Shown: piece after piece, positions 1-6,813 of the stretch
How positions within the stretch are numbered: the first letter of the stretch is position 1
Layout of the letters: each line of letters begins with the position of its first letter
Source of the DNA: Actinomycetota bacterium
GTDB lineage: Bacteria; Actinomycetota; Humimicrobiia; Humimicrobiales; Humimicrobiaceae
Assembly: GCA_016927635.1 (NCBI GenBank)
Contig: JAFGMJ010000177.1
Location: 1-6,813, forward strand
DNA length: 6,813 nucleotides
Direction of reading: 5' to 3'
Program-made: the position numbers and the translations under genes
The notes under the pieces: generated by a model
Database searches by the model: none
Told to the model about the DNA's origin: nothing
The model's input: the letters and a program-made list of their open reading frames with translations, nothing else

Positions 1-839
1 AACATGCGGGAAGGTATGAGGAGTTTGCTGAATTTCTGGCAGGAAATGGTTTTACAGTTTATGCGGCTGACCAGAGGGGCCATGGAAAAACTGCAAAAAA
101 TATGGAAATGCTTGGCCATTTTGCCGATAAAAACGGCTGGTTTACCGTAGTGGATGACCTTAAGATGCTTAACGGCATAATAGATAAAGAAAATCCTGGT
201 GCAGATGTGTTCTTATTTGGACACAGCGCAGGGTCAATGCTTGCGCTTGATTATATTTTAAAGTATCCGGAAAATATAAAAGGAGCCATACTTTCAGGAA
301 TATCAGGAAACCCGGGCATACTCGGATATGCTGGAATAGCCCTTGCAAAACCTGTCATTAAAAAAAGAGGCCCGGCTGCAAAGAGCCCAATACATAAAAA
401 ACTGCTTTTTGAAAAATATAATTCATATTTTAAGCCCAACAGGACATCTGCCGACTGGGTTAGCAGCGACGAAAAAGCTGTGGACAAGATGCTTGAAGAC
501 CCATATGTTTTCCAGCTTTTCTCAGCGGCATTTTATGAGGACCTTGCCAGGGCTGCTTTGAGGTTAAACAGGGCTGAAAATATAAAAAAACTGCCCGGTA
601 ACCTTCCGTTTTTTATAATATCCGGTTCAAATTGTGCTGTCGGAGGTTTTGGCAAAGGTGTGTCAGGCGTATACCGCTCATTTTTAAAAGCAGGGCTTAA
701 AGATGTAAGCTTCAAGCTTTACCAGGGTGCAAGGCATGAAATAATAAATGAGATTAACAAACAGGAAGTGTTTGATGATGTACTTTCCTGGCTTGATAAA
801 AAATTAAACCGGCCCAAATCTCCAAAGCCGCGCCTATAA
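1..839 (+). CDS. alpha/beta hydrolase, monoacylglycerol lipase / lysophospholipase type (5' partial)
   Basis: This is the C-terminal part of a serine-hydrolase-fold enzyme that would cleave monoacylglycerols, lysophospholipids or similar esters in the cytoplasm. The frame is open to the left edge (first full codon at 3), giving 278 visible residues. Visible residues 1-5 (HAGRY) continue the family's HGxxEHxGRY oxyanion-loop region, so the ATG at 102 is internal and roughly 30-40 residues are missing. The sequence then shows RGHGK (about residues 26-30), the nucleophile elbow GHSAG with Ser75 (219-233), a cap region with KPNRT and DW motifs (about 110-180), and the C-terminal RHE with the likely catalytic His245 (735-737). 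The expected acid motif, G-S-x-D-P-V-G, reads GSNCAVG at about 208-214, so Asp is replaced by Cys211. The last dozen residues (rich in Lys, Pro and Arg) look like a tail beyond the usual fold. The family call is secure; the substrate is unknown and activity is uncertain because of the missing Asp. The gene converges on the AddA-like gene. Confidence 0.9.
   Translation, partial: HAGRYEEFAEFLAGNGFTVYAADQRGHGKTAKNMEMLGHFADKNGWFTVVDDLKMLNGIIDKENPGADVFLFGHSAGSMLALDYILKYPENIKGAILSGISGNPGILGYAGIALAKPVIKKRGPAAKSPIHKKLLFEKYNSYFKPNRTSADWVSSDEKAVDKMLEDPYVFQLFSAAFYEDLARAALRLNRAENIKKLPGNLPFFIISGSNCAVGGFGKGVSGVYRSFLKAGLKDVSFKLYQGARHEIINEINKQEVFDDVLSWLDKKLNRPKSPKPRL
834..839. other. tail-to-tail 6-base overlap of convergent genes
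   Basis: The plus-strand hydrolase ends CTA-TAA and the minus-strand helicase-nuclease ends TTA-TAG over the same six bases. Each stop codon is therefore the reverse complement of the other gene's final Leu codon. There is no intergenic space for a terminator here. I saw no convincing hairpin plus T-run just beyond either stop, so each transcript may run into the opposing gene before ending. Confidence 0.9.
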
Positions 840-3800
840 CCTGTGCAGGACAGTTTCAGATACTTTTTCCCCGGTTATTTTCTCCCAGTACTCCTTATAT
901 ATCTGTAACTGTTTTATATATGCAAGTTTTCTTGCAGGGTCCTTTTCAAAATCATCTGTCTTGTAGTCAACTATTACCCAGCCGCCGTTTTCCTTAAAAA
1001 CCAGATCAATGATACCGTGCATTATCTGCCCATCCCGGTTATATGCAAATGGGACCTCAAAATATTTAAGGGGGGCATTTTCAAGTCTTTGGAGCAGATC
1101 GCTTTTTAAGAATTCATTTACAAGGGTATCAAGTGCAACAGTAAAGCGCTTTTCAAGCCCGGCATCCTCTATCCATTTACCTGCAATAATGCGCATACTG
1201 TCTTTTAGGCTTTCAATTCTGTGATTTGGCTTTACCGGGTTTTCTGCTTCTTTATCAGGCTGGGGCAAAGAAGGTCCGTGTGAAAATACGTTTATTTTTT
1301 TAAAAAACATCTGCCTGCAAAGCTCTTCTATTGTCATATGTGCTATTTTGCCCCATTCTGCGCCTCCGGAAGATGCTCCGGCAGCTAAATAAGCAAACAC
1401 ATAGCCTTCCTTGGCCTCCGAGGTCACGTTTGTCAGGCTATATCCGGGGCTAGAAATAATGGCGCAATTTTCTTTTATGGCCTTTATGGTTTGTTCCCAT
1501 TGAGCTGCATTTATTTCAAGTATTTCCATTTCTTTTTGCCCGCCTGCCGGAATGACTTCAAGTTTTTTAGATTTTGAAAGAATATCATATAAAATTTCCC
1601 AGGCTTTTGCTTTTGAACCTTCCCGGTAAGTGCTTACGATAAGCGCATTTTTGGCCCTTGTCACAGCGACATACTCAAGCCTGTCTCTTTCAGCCCTTTC
1701 ATATTCCTTCTCTTCTGCAGCCTTTATGTCCCACTGGGGAGGGATGCCTATCGTTTCACGGCCATAATTTCCCTTCTGCCTTATTACAGTAAAATATCCT
1801 TTTGAGCTATTTCCTGAGGTCCTGTTTATATGTGCCTGCGGCTCAAATTCGCCTGCCTGGCCCAGGGGATCTGCAAGCATGACTATGGAAGCTTCAAGAC
1901 CTTTGGCCTTATGAAGGTTCATCAGCCTGACCACGTTTTGCCTTGAAGCCATAAGGCTGAAAGACTGGACTTCCTTTACTTTAAGCAGTTCTTCAAGATT
2001 TTTTACAAGCTCATAGAAAGTATTCATTTCATCTCTTTTTGGGCTTCTTAAAAGCTCGAGCGCTTTATAAATGTTTCCGCCTCTTGTAAGGCCCTCCTCT
2101 TCAGAGATTGAAAGGGGAATTATTCCAAGCTCTTCAACTATCAGGCCGGCAGCCACAACAGGTTCGTTCTCAATTATTAGCTGCCTGTAATGCCTCAGCC
2201 TTTCATAAGCGTCTTCAAACATATTAAAACCGGGGGGAGTTTTGCTGTAATAATTAAACTTACCCCCTGCAATTGAAAACCTGTACAAGAAGTCATCGCT
2301 GATTCCAAAGAATAGTCCCCTCAGTGCCGTCACAAGCGCTACGGGGTCCAGCTCATCCTCAATAGCCTTAAAAAGCTTTAAAATCTCATAAAGTTCTTCG
2401 GACTGGTTAAATATTTTCCCTCCGGATATATCATAAGGTATGCCCCTTTTCTCAAGCTCCCTTGCATATATTCTCAAATTCTCCTTTTTTCTTGAAAGTA
2501 TTAAAAAATCCGAGTACCGGGCATTTGGGGGCAGATCTGCTTTCTTTTCATCTTCTGCCCTTTCAAGCAAAATGCTGTCTGATTGCACCGCATCATCTAT
2601 CCATCCTGCAATAATTTTGGCATCCATTTCTGCAGCAGCAGCAGGATTATTATTATTGACTTTGGGGATATTGTTTTCAAAAAGTCCGCTGAAAAACCTG
2701 CCGCCTTTTTCTGAAGTCCTTACAGTTTTAAGAGGAGCATATTTTGCCTGGTACCTGTTATCTTCAGCAGGAAAAACCGTTTTAAAAACCTCTCCAACAA
2801 TATCTTCCATAAAAGGAAGCGAGCGGAAATTTGAATCAAGGTTTACTACTGCACAACCCTGTGAAGCTCTGTATATGCCCTTCACTGCATTATATATATC
2901 TATATCTGCCCTCCTGAACCTGTAAATGCTCTGCTTTGGATCGCCTACAAGAAACAGCGAGCCCTGAGCAGGCTTAAGCTTTTTCCAGTCAGCCTCACCT
3001 TCATCTGGTGATACAAGAAGAAGCATTATCTCTGCCTGTATGGGATCTGTGTCCTGGAACTCATCAACAAGTATATGGGAAAATCTTTTTTTAAAGTATT
3101 TTCTCACCTCACTGTTTCTTTTTAGAAGCTTTGCTGTCATTGTCAGCAGGTCCTCAAAATTTAGAATCGAATGCTGCCTGCGCCATTTCTGATAATAGGC
3201 TGCTCCTTTTTGCGCAAAATCGGCCAGAGGTTTGTGAAGATATTTTTGAAGCTCTTTTACTGCAGGAAGTATGACTTCATCCTGCAGAGAGTTGTATTTC
3301 TCCTGATATGATTTGCCATTTCCGTCAGGCCACCTGTTAAGGGTTACTTTTGAATTTCGGCAAAGAGTTTTTAAGACCCCTGCAAAAAGCCTGTCATCAG
3401 AAAAATAACCGGAATCAAGAAAGTAAAGCGCGCTTCGCAGGACCTTCTGCAGTTCATCCCAGCCGCCGGCAGGAACTTCCACTGGCATGACCTTTCTCAT
3501 ATAATCAAGAAAATCAGCGATTTTTTCTTTTGCAGGCTTAAAATCAGGCTCAGCTATATGCTCTGTGACAATGCACACATCAGGATAGCGTATAAAACTT
3601 TTATATATTTCTTTTAAATCATCGGGCGATATATCGTAGGCGGAAACCAGTTCAAATATCTCACCATTTCCCTCTGCATGGCTTTGCTCAATAAATCCTG
3701 CCCAGGCCATATCTGCATATAAGGCATCCTCTTCTTCCTCTATCTCTTCAAATTCACAGTCAATGCCTGCCTCAACAGGCCTTTCCCTTAAAATCTTTGA

Positions 3801-4142
3801 ACAGAAAGAATGAATTGTGCCGACAAATACCTGCTCAAGGTTTGAAATTGCCTCTTTTAAATTTTCTTTCTGGCCAGATGCAGCGCCCTTGCCAGCAATA
3901 GCTGAGGCTGCTTCTTCAAGCTTTATCTGGAAACGTTCCTTAAGCTCTGCGGCAGCTTTTCTTGTAAAAGTCACCGCCGCTATATTTTCAATTTTTGCCC
4001 TGCCCTGCTTTATCAGGTTAACCATACGCTCAACCAGGCAGTAAGTCTTTCCTGAGCCGGCTCCCGCCTCAACAAAGAAATTGGTTTCAAGCTCAAATAT
4101 TATCCTGTCACGTGAGTGCTGGTCAGTTAAATTGATTTCCAT
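834..4142 (-). CDS. addA: AddA-like UvrD/RecB-family helicase-nuclease (exonuclease V beta-type)
   Basis: This is the motor and nuclease subunit of a RecBCD/AddAB-type enzyme that unwinds and degrades broken duplex ends to load recombination. All superfamily 1 motifs are visible in the 1102 residues: Q-motif-like LTDQ (5-8), Walker A AGAGSGKT (26-33), VTFTRKAAAEL (57-67), GTIHSFC (108-114), Walker B VDEFQDTD (359-366), VGDPKQSIYRFRRAD (399-413), NFRS (438-441), LHKAKGLE (743-750) and YVAVTRAK with the arginine finger R829. A C-terminal PD-(D/E)XK nuclease follows: His935 in AHMTIEEL, E1029, D1046 in GIIDLVF, D1059-Y-K1061, and QLQIY (1078-1082). All catalytic positions look intact. It is somewhat shorter than Bacillus AddA (about 1230). 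The ATG at 4142 is firm because an in-frame TAA lies three codons upstream (4149-4151) and LTDQ follows at once. It sits 26 bases downstream of the AddB-like gene. The NLHKAKGLEA form of motif V suggests the RecB/COG1074 branch, so addA is a symbol by role. Confidence 0.93.
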   Translation of the reverse strand: MEINLTDQHSRDRIIFELETNFFVEAGAGSGKTYCLVERMVNLIKQGRAKIENIAAVTFTRKAAAELKERFQIKLEEAASAIAGKGAASGQKENLKEAISNLEQVFVGTIHSFCSKILRERPVEAGIDCEFEEIEEEEDALYADMAWAGFIEQSHAEGNGEIFELVSAYDISPDDLKEIYKSFIRYPDVCIVTEHIAEPDFKPAKEKIADFLDYMRKVMPVEVPAGGWDELQKVLRSALYFLDSGYFSDDRLFAGVLKTLCRNSKVTLNRWPDGNGKSYQEKYNSLQDEVILPAVKELQKYLHKPLADFAQKGAAYYQKWRRQHSILNFEDLLTMTAKLLKRNSEVRKYFKKRFSHILVDEFQDTDPIQAEIMLLLVSPDEGEADWKKLKPAQGSLFLVGDPKQSIYRFRRADIDIYNAVKGIYRASQGCAVVNLDSNFRSLPFMEDIVGEVFKTVFPAEDNRYQAKYAPLKTVRTSEKGGRFFSGLFENNIPKVNNNNPAAAAEMDAKIIAGWIDDAVQSDSILLERAEDEKKADLPPNARYSDFLILSRKKENLRIYARELEKRGIPYDISGGKIFNQSEELYEILKLFKAIEDELDPVALVTALRGLFFGISDDFLYRFSIAGGKFNYYSKTPPGFNMFEDAYERLRHYRQLIIENEPVVAAGLIVEELGIIPLSISEEEGLTRGGNIYKALELLRSPKRDEMNTFYELVKNLEELLKVKEVQSFSLMASRQNVVRLMNLHKAKGLEASIVMLADPLGQAGEFEPQAHINRTSGNSSKGYFTVIRQKGNYGRETIGIPPQWDIKAAEEKEYERAERDRLEYVAVTRAKNALIVSTYREGSKAKAWEILYDILSKSKKLEVIPAGGQKEMEILEINAAQWEQTIKAIKENCAIISSPGYSLTNVTSEAKEGYVFAYLAAGASSGGAEWGKIAHMTIEELCRQMFFKKINVFSHGPSLPQPDKEAENPVKPNHRIESLKDSMRIIAGKWIEDAGLEKRFTVALDTLVNEFLKSDLLQRLENAPLKYFEVPFAYNRDGQIMHGIIDLVFKENGGWVIVDYKTDDFEKDPARKLAYIKQLQIYKEYWEKITGEKVSETVLHRL
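2631..2657 (-). repeat. two adjoining triplet tracts inside the addA-like gene
   Basis: On the coding strand this reads four AAT codons, one CCT, then three GCT and one GCA, giving Asn496-Asn499, Pro500 and Ala501-Ala504. It lies between motif IV and the segment AEMDAKIIAGWI, in what looks like a surface linker. Slippage here would change the length by whole codons and keep the frame. It is a short coding microsatellite and probably of little consequence. Confidence 0.6.
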
Positions 4143-4168
4143 TGTCTTTTAAAAAATATTAATAAAAT
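4143..4168 (-). promoter_or_regulatory. addB-addA intergenic spacer with weak ribosome binding site
   Basis: This 26-base gap lies between the TAA of the AddB-like gene and the ATG of the AddA-like gene. It is almost entirely A and T. The only purine run close to the ATG is AAAAGA, ending two bases before it, which is a poor match to GGAGG and badly spaced. The short gap fits one transcript, with the second gene translated by re-initiation after the first or from an unstructured AT-rich leader. I see no terminator or clear promoter in it. Confidence 0.5.
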
Positions 4169-6813
4169 TTATTTAAAATCTTTAAGCTTTCTATACTTTT
4201 CAAGGACAGTATTCTGTGACTCATTTATTTTCTGCTTCATATTGATTTTATCTTTTGCCGTTCCGTAAATATCCTCGTCATCAGCATAAAACGGGTTTTC
4301 CTGTTCTGAGATTATAAATACGCCGCAGGATATAAGGTCTATTATGCATTGAAGCGCTTCCTGCCATTTTTTATTATCATGCGGGTCTCTCTCTATAATG
4401 CAGCCCCTGCCCGCATTTCTTCCCTTAAGGGTTGGAAATACATAACCGCATTTAATTACTTTGCTTTGCGGGTTTTGTATTTTTAAAAGTTTTTCTACAA
4501 CCTGCGAATAAAGTACATGCTGTAGCTGCCTGCCACCGCAGACGTATGTATCGTCTTCATATCCATAACTGCTTCCTGTCTTGTAATCCCAGATATAAAA
4601 ATAATTGCCGTTTTCCCTGGATATATCAACCCTGTCCACCCTTCCTGCAATGTTTATAGAATGGCCGCTGCCAATATCTATTTTAACCGGGGGCTTACCC
4701 TCATAGCCAAACTGATACTCAAGCAGGTAAGGAATGCCCAGTTTTTTATTTTCCTCAACAAATACTTCCACATCTTTTTTCAAATTATTTATTTCACGAT
4801 TAATTACAGACTGGCCGGGCCAGGGTATCTCTTTTTTGTATTTTTCAATAACAGCATCAAGTATATTCAATATCATTTTTTTCTGCCCTGCCGTATCCTG
4901 GAAAACTCCACTTCCTGCAGCGGCGTCTTTTTTGAGCTCATTTGAAAATATCTCAAAAACATCATGCAGAAGGCTGCCGCGGGTCTTTGCATCAAGCCAG
5001 GCGCAATTATCCCGCCTGATTTCTTCAGGCCTTCTGATCTTTAATACCTTTTCAAGAAAAAACGCATATGGATTGGCAGCAAATGTTTCAAGTGAGGTAC
5101 ATGAAAGTACAAAATCATGATTTTTTCTTGGATCAAGTCTTTCAAGGCCGCCGGCATGATTGGCGGGATTGCCAAGCCATCCGTCATAAACGGTAAGGAG
5201 GCTTTGTTTCCTGCTCTCAAGTGCAGTTTTACCGGCTTTTAGCCAGGGATATATACTGTAAAGAGATTGTTTTGCATCCCTTATTTTATCTCCTGAAAGG
5301 AGCATATCTGCCCACCAGGCGCTCTGGTCAATAGCTTTTTTTGCGGCAATGCCCCGGCCCTGTCCTGTCTGCCGTTTCAAGTTGGCCAGCAAATCGCTGT
5401 AATCTGCATCCGGTTTTTCATCTTTTATCCTGAAAAACTGCAGGAGCGCCGAGGATGGAAATAAAGCTCTTTCATCTTTCATGTCAAAAACAGAGTAACT
5501 CATAAAGACATTATTGCTGCCGTTTGCTGTATCTGCAATCATCGAAGCAAAATCATAAAGCCTGTTTTTAATCATTTCTTTGCTTAAGGGCAATTCCGGG
5601 CTTATTTTCTTTCTCTCTTCATCAAGAAGAACAGGGTCCTGGAACTGGCCTGCTAAAAACTTATGGTCATCCATACCTATAATAAAGGTGTTTTTCCTTC
5701 CTGAGAGGCCGCCGCCACCAATGCCGGATACAAGAAGGGCCGATGGTCTTGGCCCCTCTTTTTTAAATTTAATGCTGATTAAAAGATCTGTTATTTTCTG
5801 TATTGCCTTATCAATGTCTACTTTACCTTTTGAAGCAGCCTTTAAGGTCTCAAGCGTTTTTTTAAGCTCATTTGCATATGATATCTCCGAAGCATATGTA
5901 TTTGAGCTTTCTGGAATTTTTAAAAAACCTGATAAAAAATCTGCACAGCAGCTGCATATTTCCGGCATATTAACTGTGTTTCCATAAATATTGGGGGTAA
6001 TTTTTAAAAGCCCCGATACGGTTTTATCAAGCGCTGCAACTGCTTGCAGCCTTTCTTTATAAATGGTTTCCATTAAAGGCTCCTGGCGGTACTTTTGGAT
6101 TTTTTGCTCCAGCTCTTCTGTTTCTTTTTTAAAACCATATTTATAGCGCTCTTTTGACCAGCCGATTTTTATATCCCTGAGAATGGCCGCAAGCTTTGAG
6201 CCGGATTTAAAATCTGTTTTTATAAATCCATATTTTAAAAGGCTGCGCAAAGGCACCTCTGAAAAATCACTTTTTATCCATGATAAAAATCCCTTAAGTG
6301 CCTTTGCAGCCACGCTTTTATCACCCGGAAGGCCGTCTGAAAAAGTTACTTTTATGCCGGTTTTTCTGCAAAGATTGTAGATTATATCAAGGTAAGGTTC
6401 TGCATCCGAATATATAATCTCTGCCTGGTCTGCAAAATACCGGCCTTCTGCAAGTTTTTCAAGTACCTGGTACACCTCATCCTGGTAATTTTTTGCACAG
6501 AAAAGCCCAAGGTTTGCACCATCAGCAAAGTCGCCGGTTCTGCCTGATTTAAGCGCAGAAGGTTCAAATAAATAATTAAGTTTTTTTAACGGCATATCTG
6601 CAGATATATTGGGCTTTAGCCTTTTTGGCGGCTCAGGCAGTCCGCAGGCTTTCTGCTGTTTCAGCACATAAAAATTGTCTTTGCATAAAAGGTCAAGAAA
6701 ATCTTTTTCAATCTTTTTAAAATCAGTCTTTTCAAAAGCAATATATACTGCGTTTAAAAATTGGGCGCTTATACTGGTCCCGTTAATTGCAGGCGGCAGG
6801 CCTGCACCAATGC
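4169..6813 (-). CDS. addB: AddB-like helicase-nuclease subunit, PD-(D/E)XK nuclease family (5' partial)
   Basis: This is the partner subunit of the AddAB-type end-resection enzyme; in known AddB proteins the helicase fold is inactive and scans for Chi. The frame is open to the right edge, giving 880 visible residues. The GTG at 6667 is internal, because 48 continuous codons precede it. Residues about 350-460 carry the degenerate helicase core (IIGMDDHKF, DPVLLDEER, then VFMSYSVFD). The nuclease domain follows: SLETFAANPYAFFLEKVL (573-590), RGSLLHDVF with His616, GRVDRVD with D726, WDYKTG with D742 and K744 (4580-4588), and RQLQHVLYS (761-769). The nuclease residues look intact. The four cluster cysteines of canonical AddB are not at their expected places: Asn580 replaces the first, and PFYADDEDIYG (840-850) stands where the C-terminal Cys triplet belongs. 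The lysine-rich tail after it resembles the family's usual ending. The N-terminal half, including any Walker A, is outside the window. The gene lies directly upstream of the AddA-like gene, in the usual addB-addA order. Confidence 0.88.
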   Translation of the reverse strand, partial: IGAGLPPAINGTSISAQFLNAVYIAFEKTDFKKIEKDFLDLLCKDNFYVLKQQKACGLPEPPKRLKPNISADMPLKKLNYLFEPSALKSGRTGDFADGANLGLFCAKNYQDEVYQVLEKLAEGRYFADQAEIIYSDAEPYLDIIYNLCRKTGIKVTFSDGLPGDKSVAAKALKGFLSWIKSDFSEVPLRSLLKYGFIKTDFKSGSKLAAILRDIKIGWSKERYKYGFKKETEELEQKIQKYRQEPLMETIYKERLQAVAALDKTVSGLLKITPNIYGNTVNMPEICSCCADFLSGFLKIPESSNTYASEISYANELKKTLETLKAASKGKVDIDKAIQKITDLLISIKFKKEGPRPSALLVSGIGGGGLSGRKNTFIIGMDDHKFLAGQFQDPVLLDEERKKISPELPLSKEMIKNRLYDFASMIADTANGSNNVFMSYSVFDMKDERALFPSSALLQFFRIKDEKPDADYSDLLANLKRQTGQGRGIAAKKAIDQSAWWADMLLSGDKIRDAKQSLYSIYPWLKAGKTALESRKQSLLTVYDGWLGNPANHAGGLERLDPRKNHDFVLSCTSLETFAANPYAFFLEKVLKIRRPEEIRRDNCAWLDAKTRGSLLHDVFEIFSNELKKDAAAGSGVFQDTAGQKKMILNILDAVIEKYKKEIPWPGQSVINREINNLKKDVEVFVEENKKLGIPYLLEYQFGYEGKPPVKIDIGSGHSINIAGRVDRVDISRENGNYFYIWDYKTGSSYGYEDDTYVCGGRQLQHVLYSQVVEKLLKIQNPQSKVIKCGYVFPTLKGRNAGRGCIIERDPHDNKKWQEALQCIIDLISCGVFIISEQENPFYADDEDIYGTAKDKINMKQKINESQNTVLEKYRKLKDFK

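Noticed and set aside
707..719. Close direct repeat of AAGCTT
   Set aside because: It falls in conserved hydrolase codons (VSFKLY) and is a coding coincidence; there is no wider repeat around it.
102..839. Hydrolase starting at the ATG at 102
   Set aside because: The 33 codons before it are open and encode family residues (HAGRY at the very edge and RGHGK), so the gene starts left of the window.
2440..2925. 161-codon plus-strand open frame with hydrophobic stretches
   Set aside because: It lies wholly antisense to conserved helicase coding sequence, has no recognisable product, and is best read as a shadow of the addA-like gene.
4661..5120. Two overlapping plus-strand open frames of 94 and 128 codons
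   Set aside because: Both are antisense to the conserved AddB nuclease domain, and their Phe/Ile/Ser-rich composition is what lysine- and glutamate-rich coding gives on the other strand.
5580..5987. 135-codon plus-strand open frame
   Set aside because: It is antisense to the AddB-like helicase-core region and has no recognisable family pattern or convincing ribosome binding site.
4169..6667. AddB-like gene starting at the GTG at 6667
   Set aside because: The frame stays open from 6667 to the right edge, and the protein would lack the N-terminal half expected for the family, so this GTG is internal.
6796..6805. Perfect 10-base palindrome gcaggcctgc
   Set aside because: It lies inside the coding sequence of the AddB-like gene, has no loop or T-run and no second copy that I found, so chance is the simplest explanation.

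Overview
This window is bacterial chromosomal DNA of moderate-to-low GC (about 40% in lines sampled by eye). It is almost entirely coding and has three genes, two of which run off the window edges. The codon mix (many AGG, ATA and CTT codons), the clostridial-looking lysophospholipase-type hydrolase and the addB-addA gene order suggest an anaerobic Bacillota-like bacterium or a low-GC lineage of another phylum. The sequence does not fix the taxon. I see no insertion sequence, integrase, tRNA, rRNA, CRISPR array or phage gene.

Layout. Positions 1-839 (+) hold the C-terminal 278 residues of an alpha/beta hydrolase of the monoacylglycerol lipase / lysophospholipase type; its start lies left of the window. 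It meets the next gene tail to tail, with a 6-base overlap at 834-839. Positions 834-4142 (-) hold a complete 1102-residue UvrD/RecB-type helicase with a C-terminal PD-(D/E)XK nuclease domain (AddA-like). After a 26-base AT-rich gap, positions 4169-6813 (-) hold the C-terminal 880 residues of the partner subunit, an AddB-like inactivated-helicase/nuclease; its start lies right of the window. No stretch above 300 bases lacks a gene.

How the genes work together. The two minus-strand genes are in the usual addB then addA order and almost certainly form one transcription unit. They would encode a two-nuclease AddAB-type enzyme that resects double-strand breaks for RecA-dependent recombination. 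The hydrolase is on the opposite strand, shows no functional link to them, and is probably a housekeeping lipid or ester hydrolase.

The window looks like an ordinary core-genome region rather than a new system. Two residue-level oddities stand out. The AddB-like protein seems to have lost all four cysteines that hold the AddB iron-sulfur cluster while keeping its nuclease residues. The hydrolase has Cys where the family's catalytic Asp is expected. Both rest on by-eye comparison with remembered family patterns and need real alignments.
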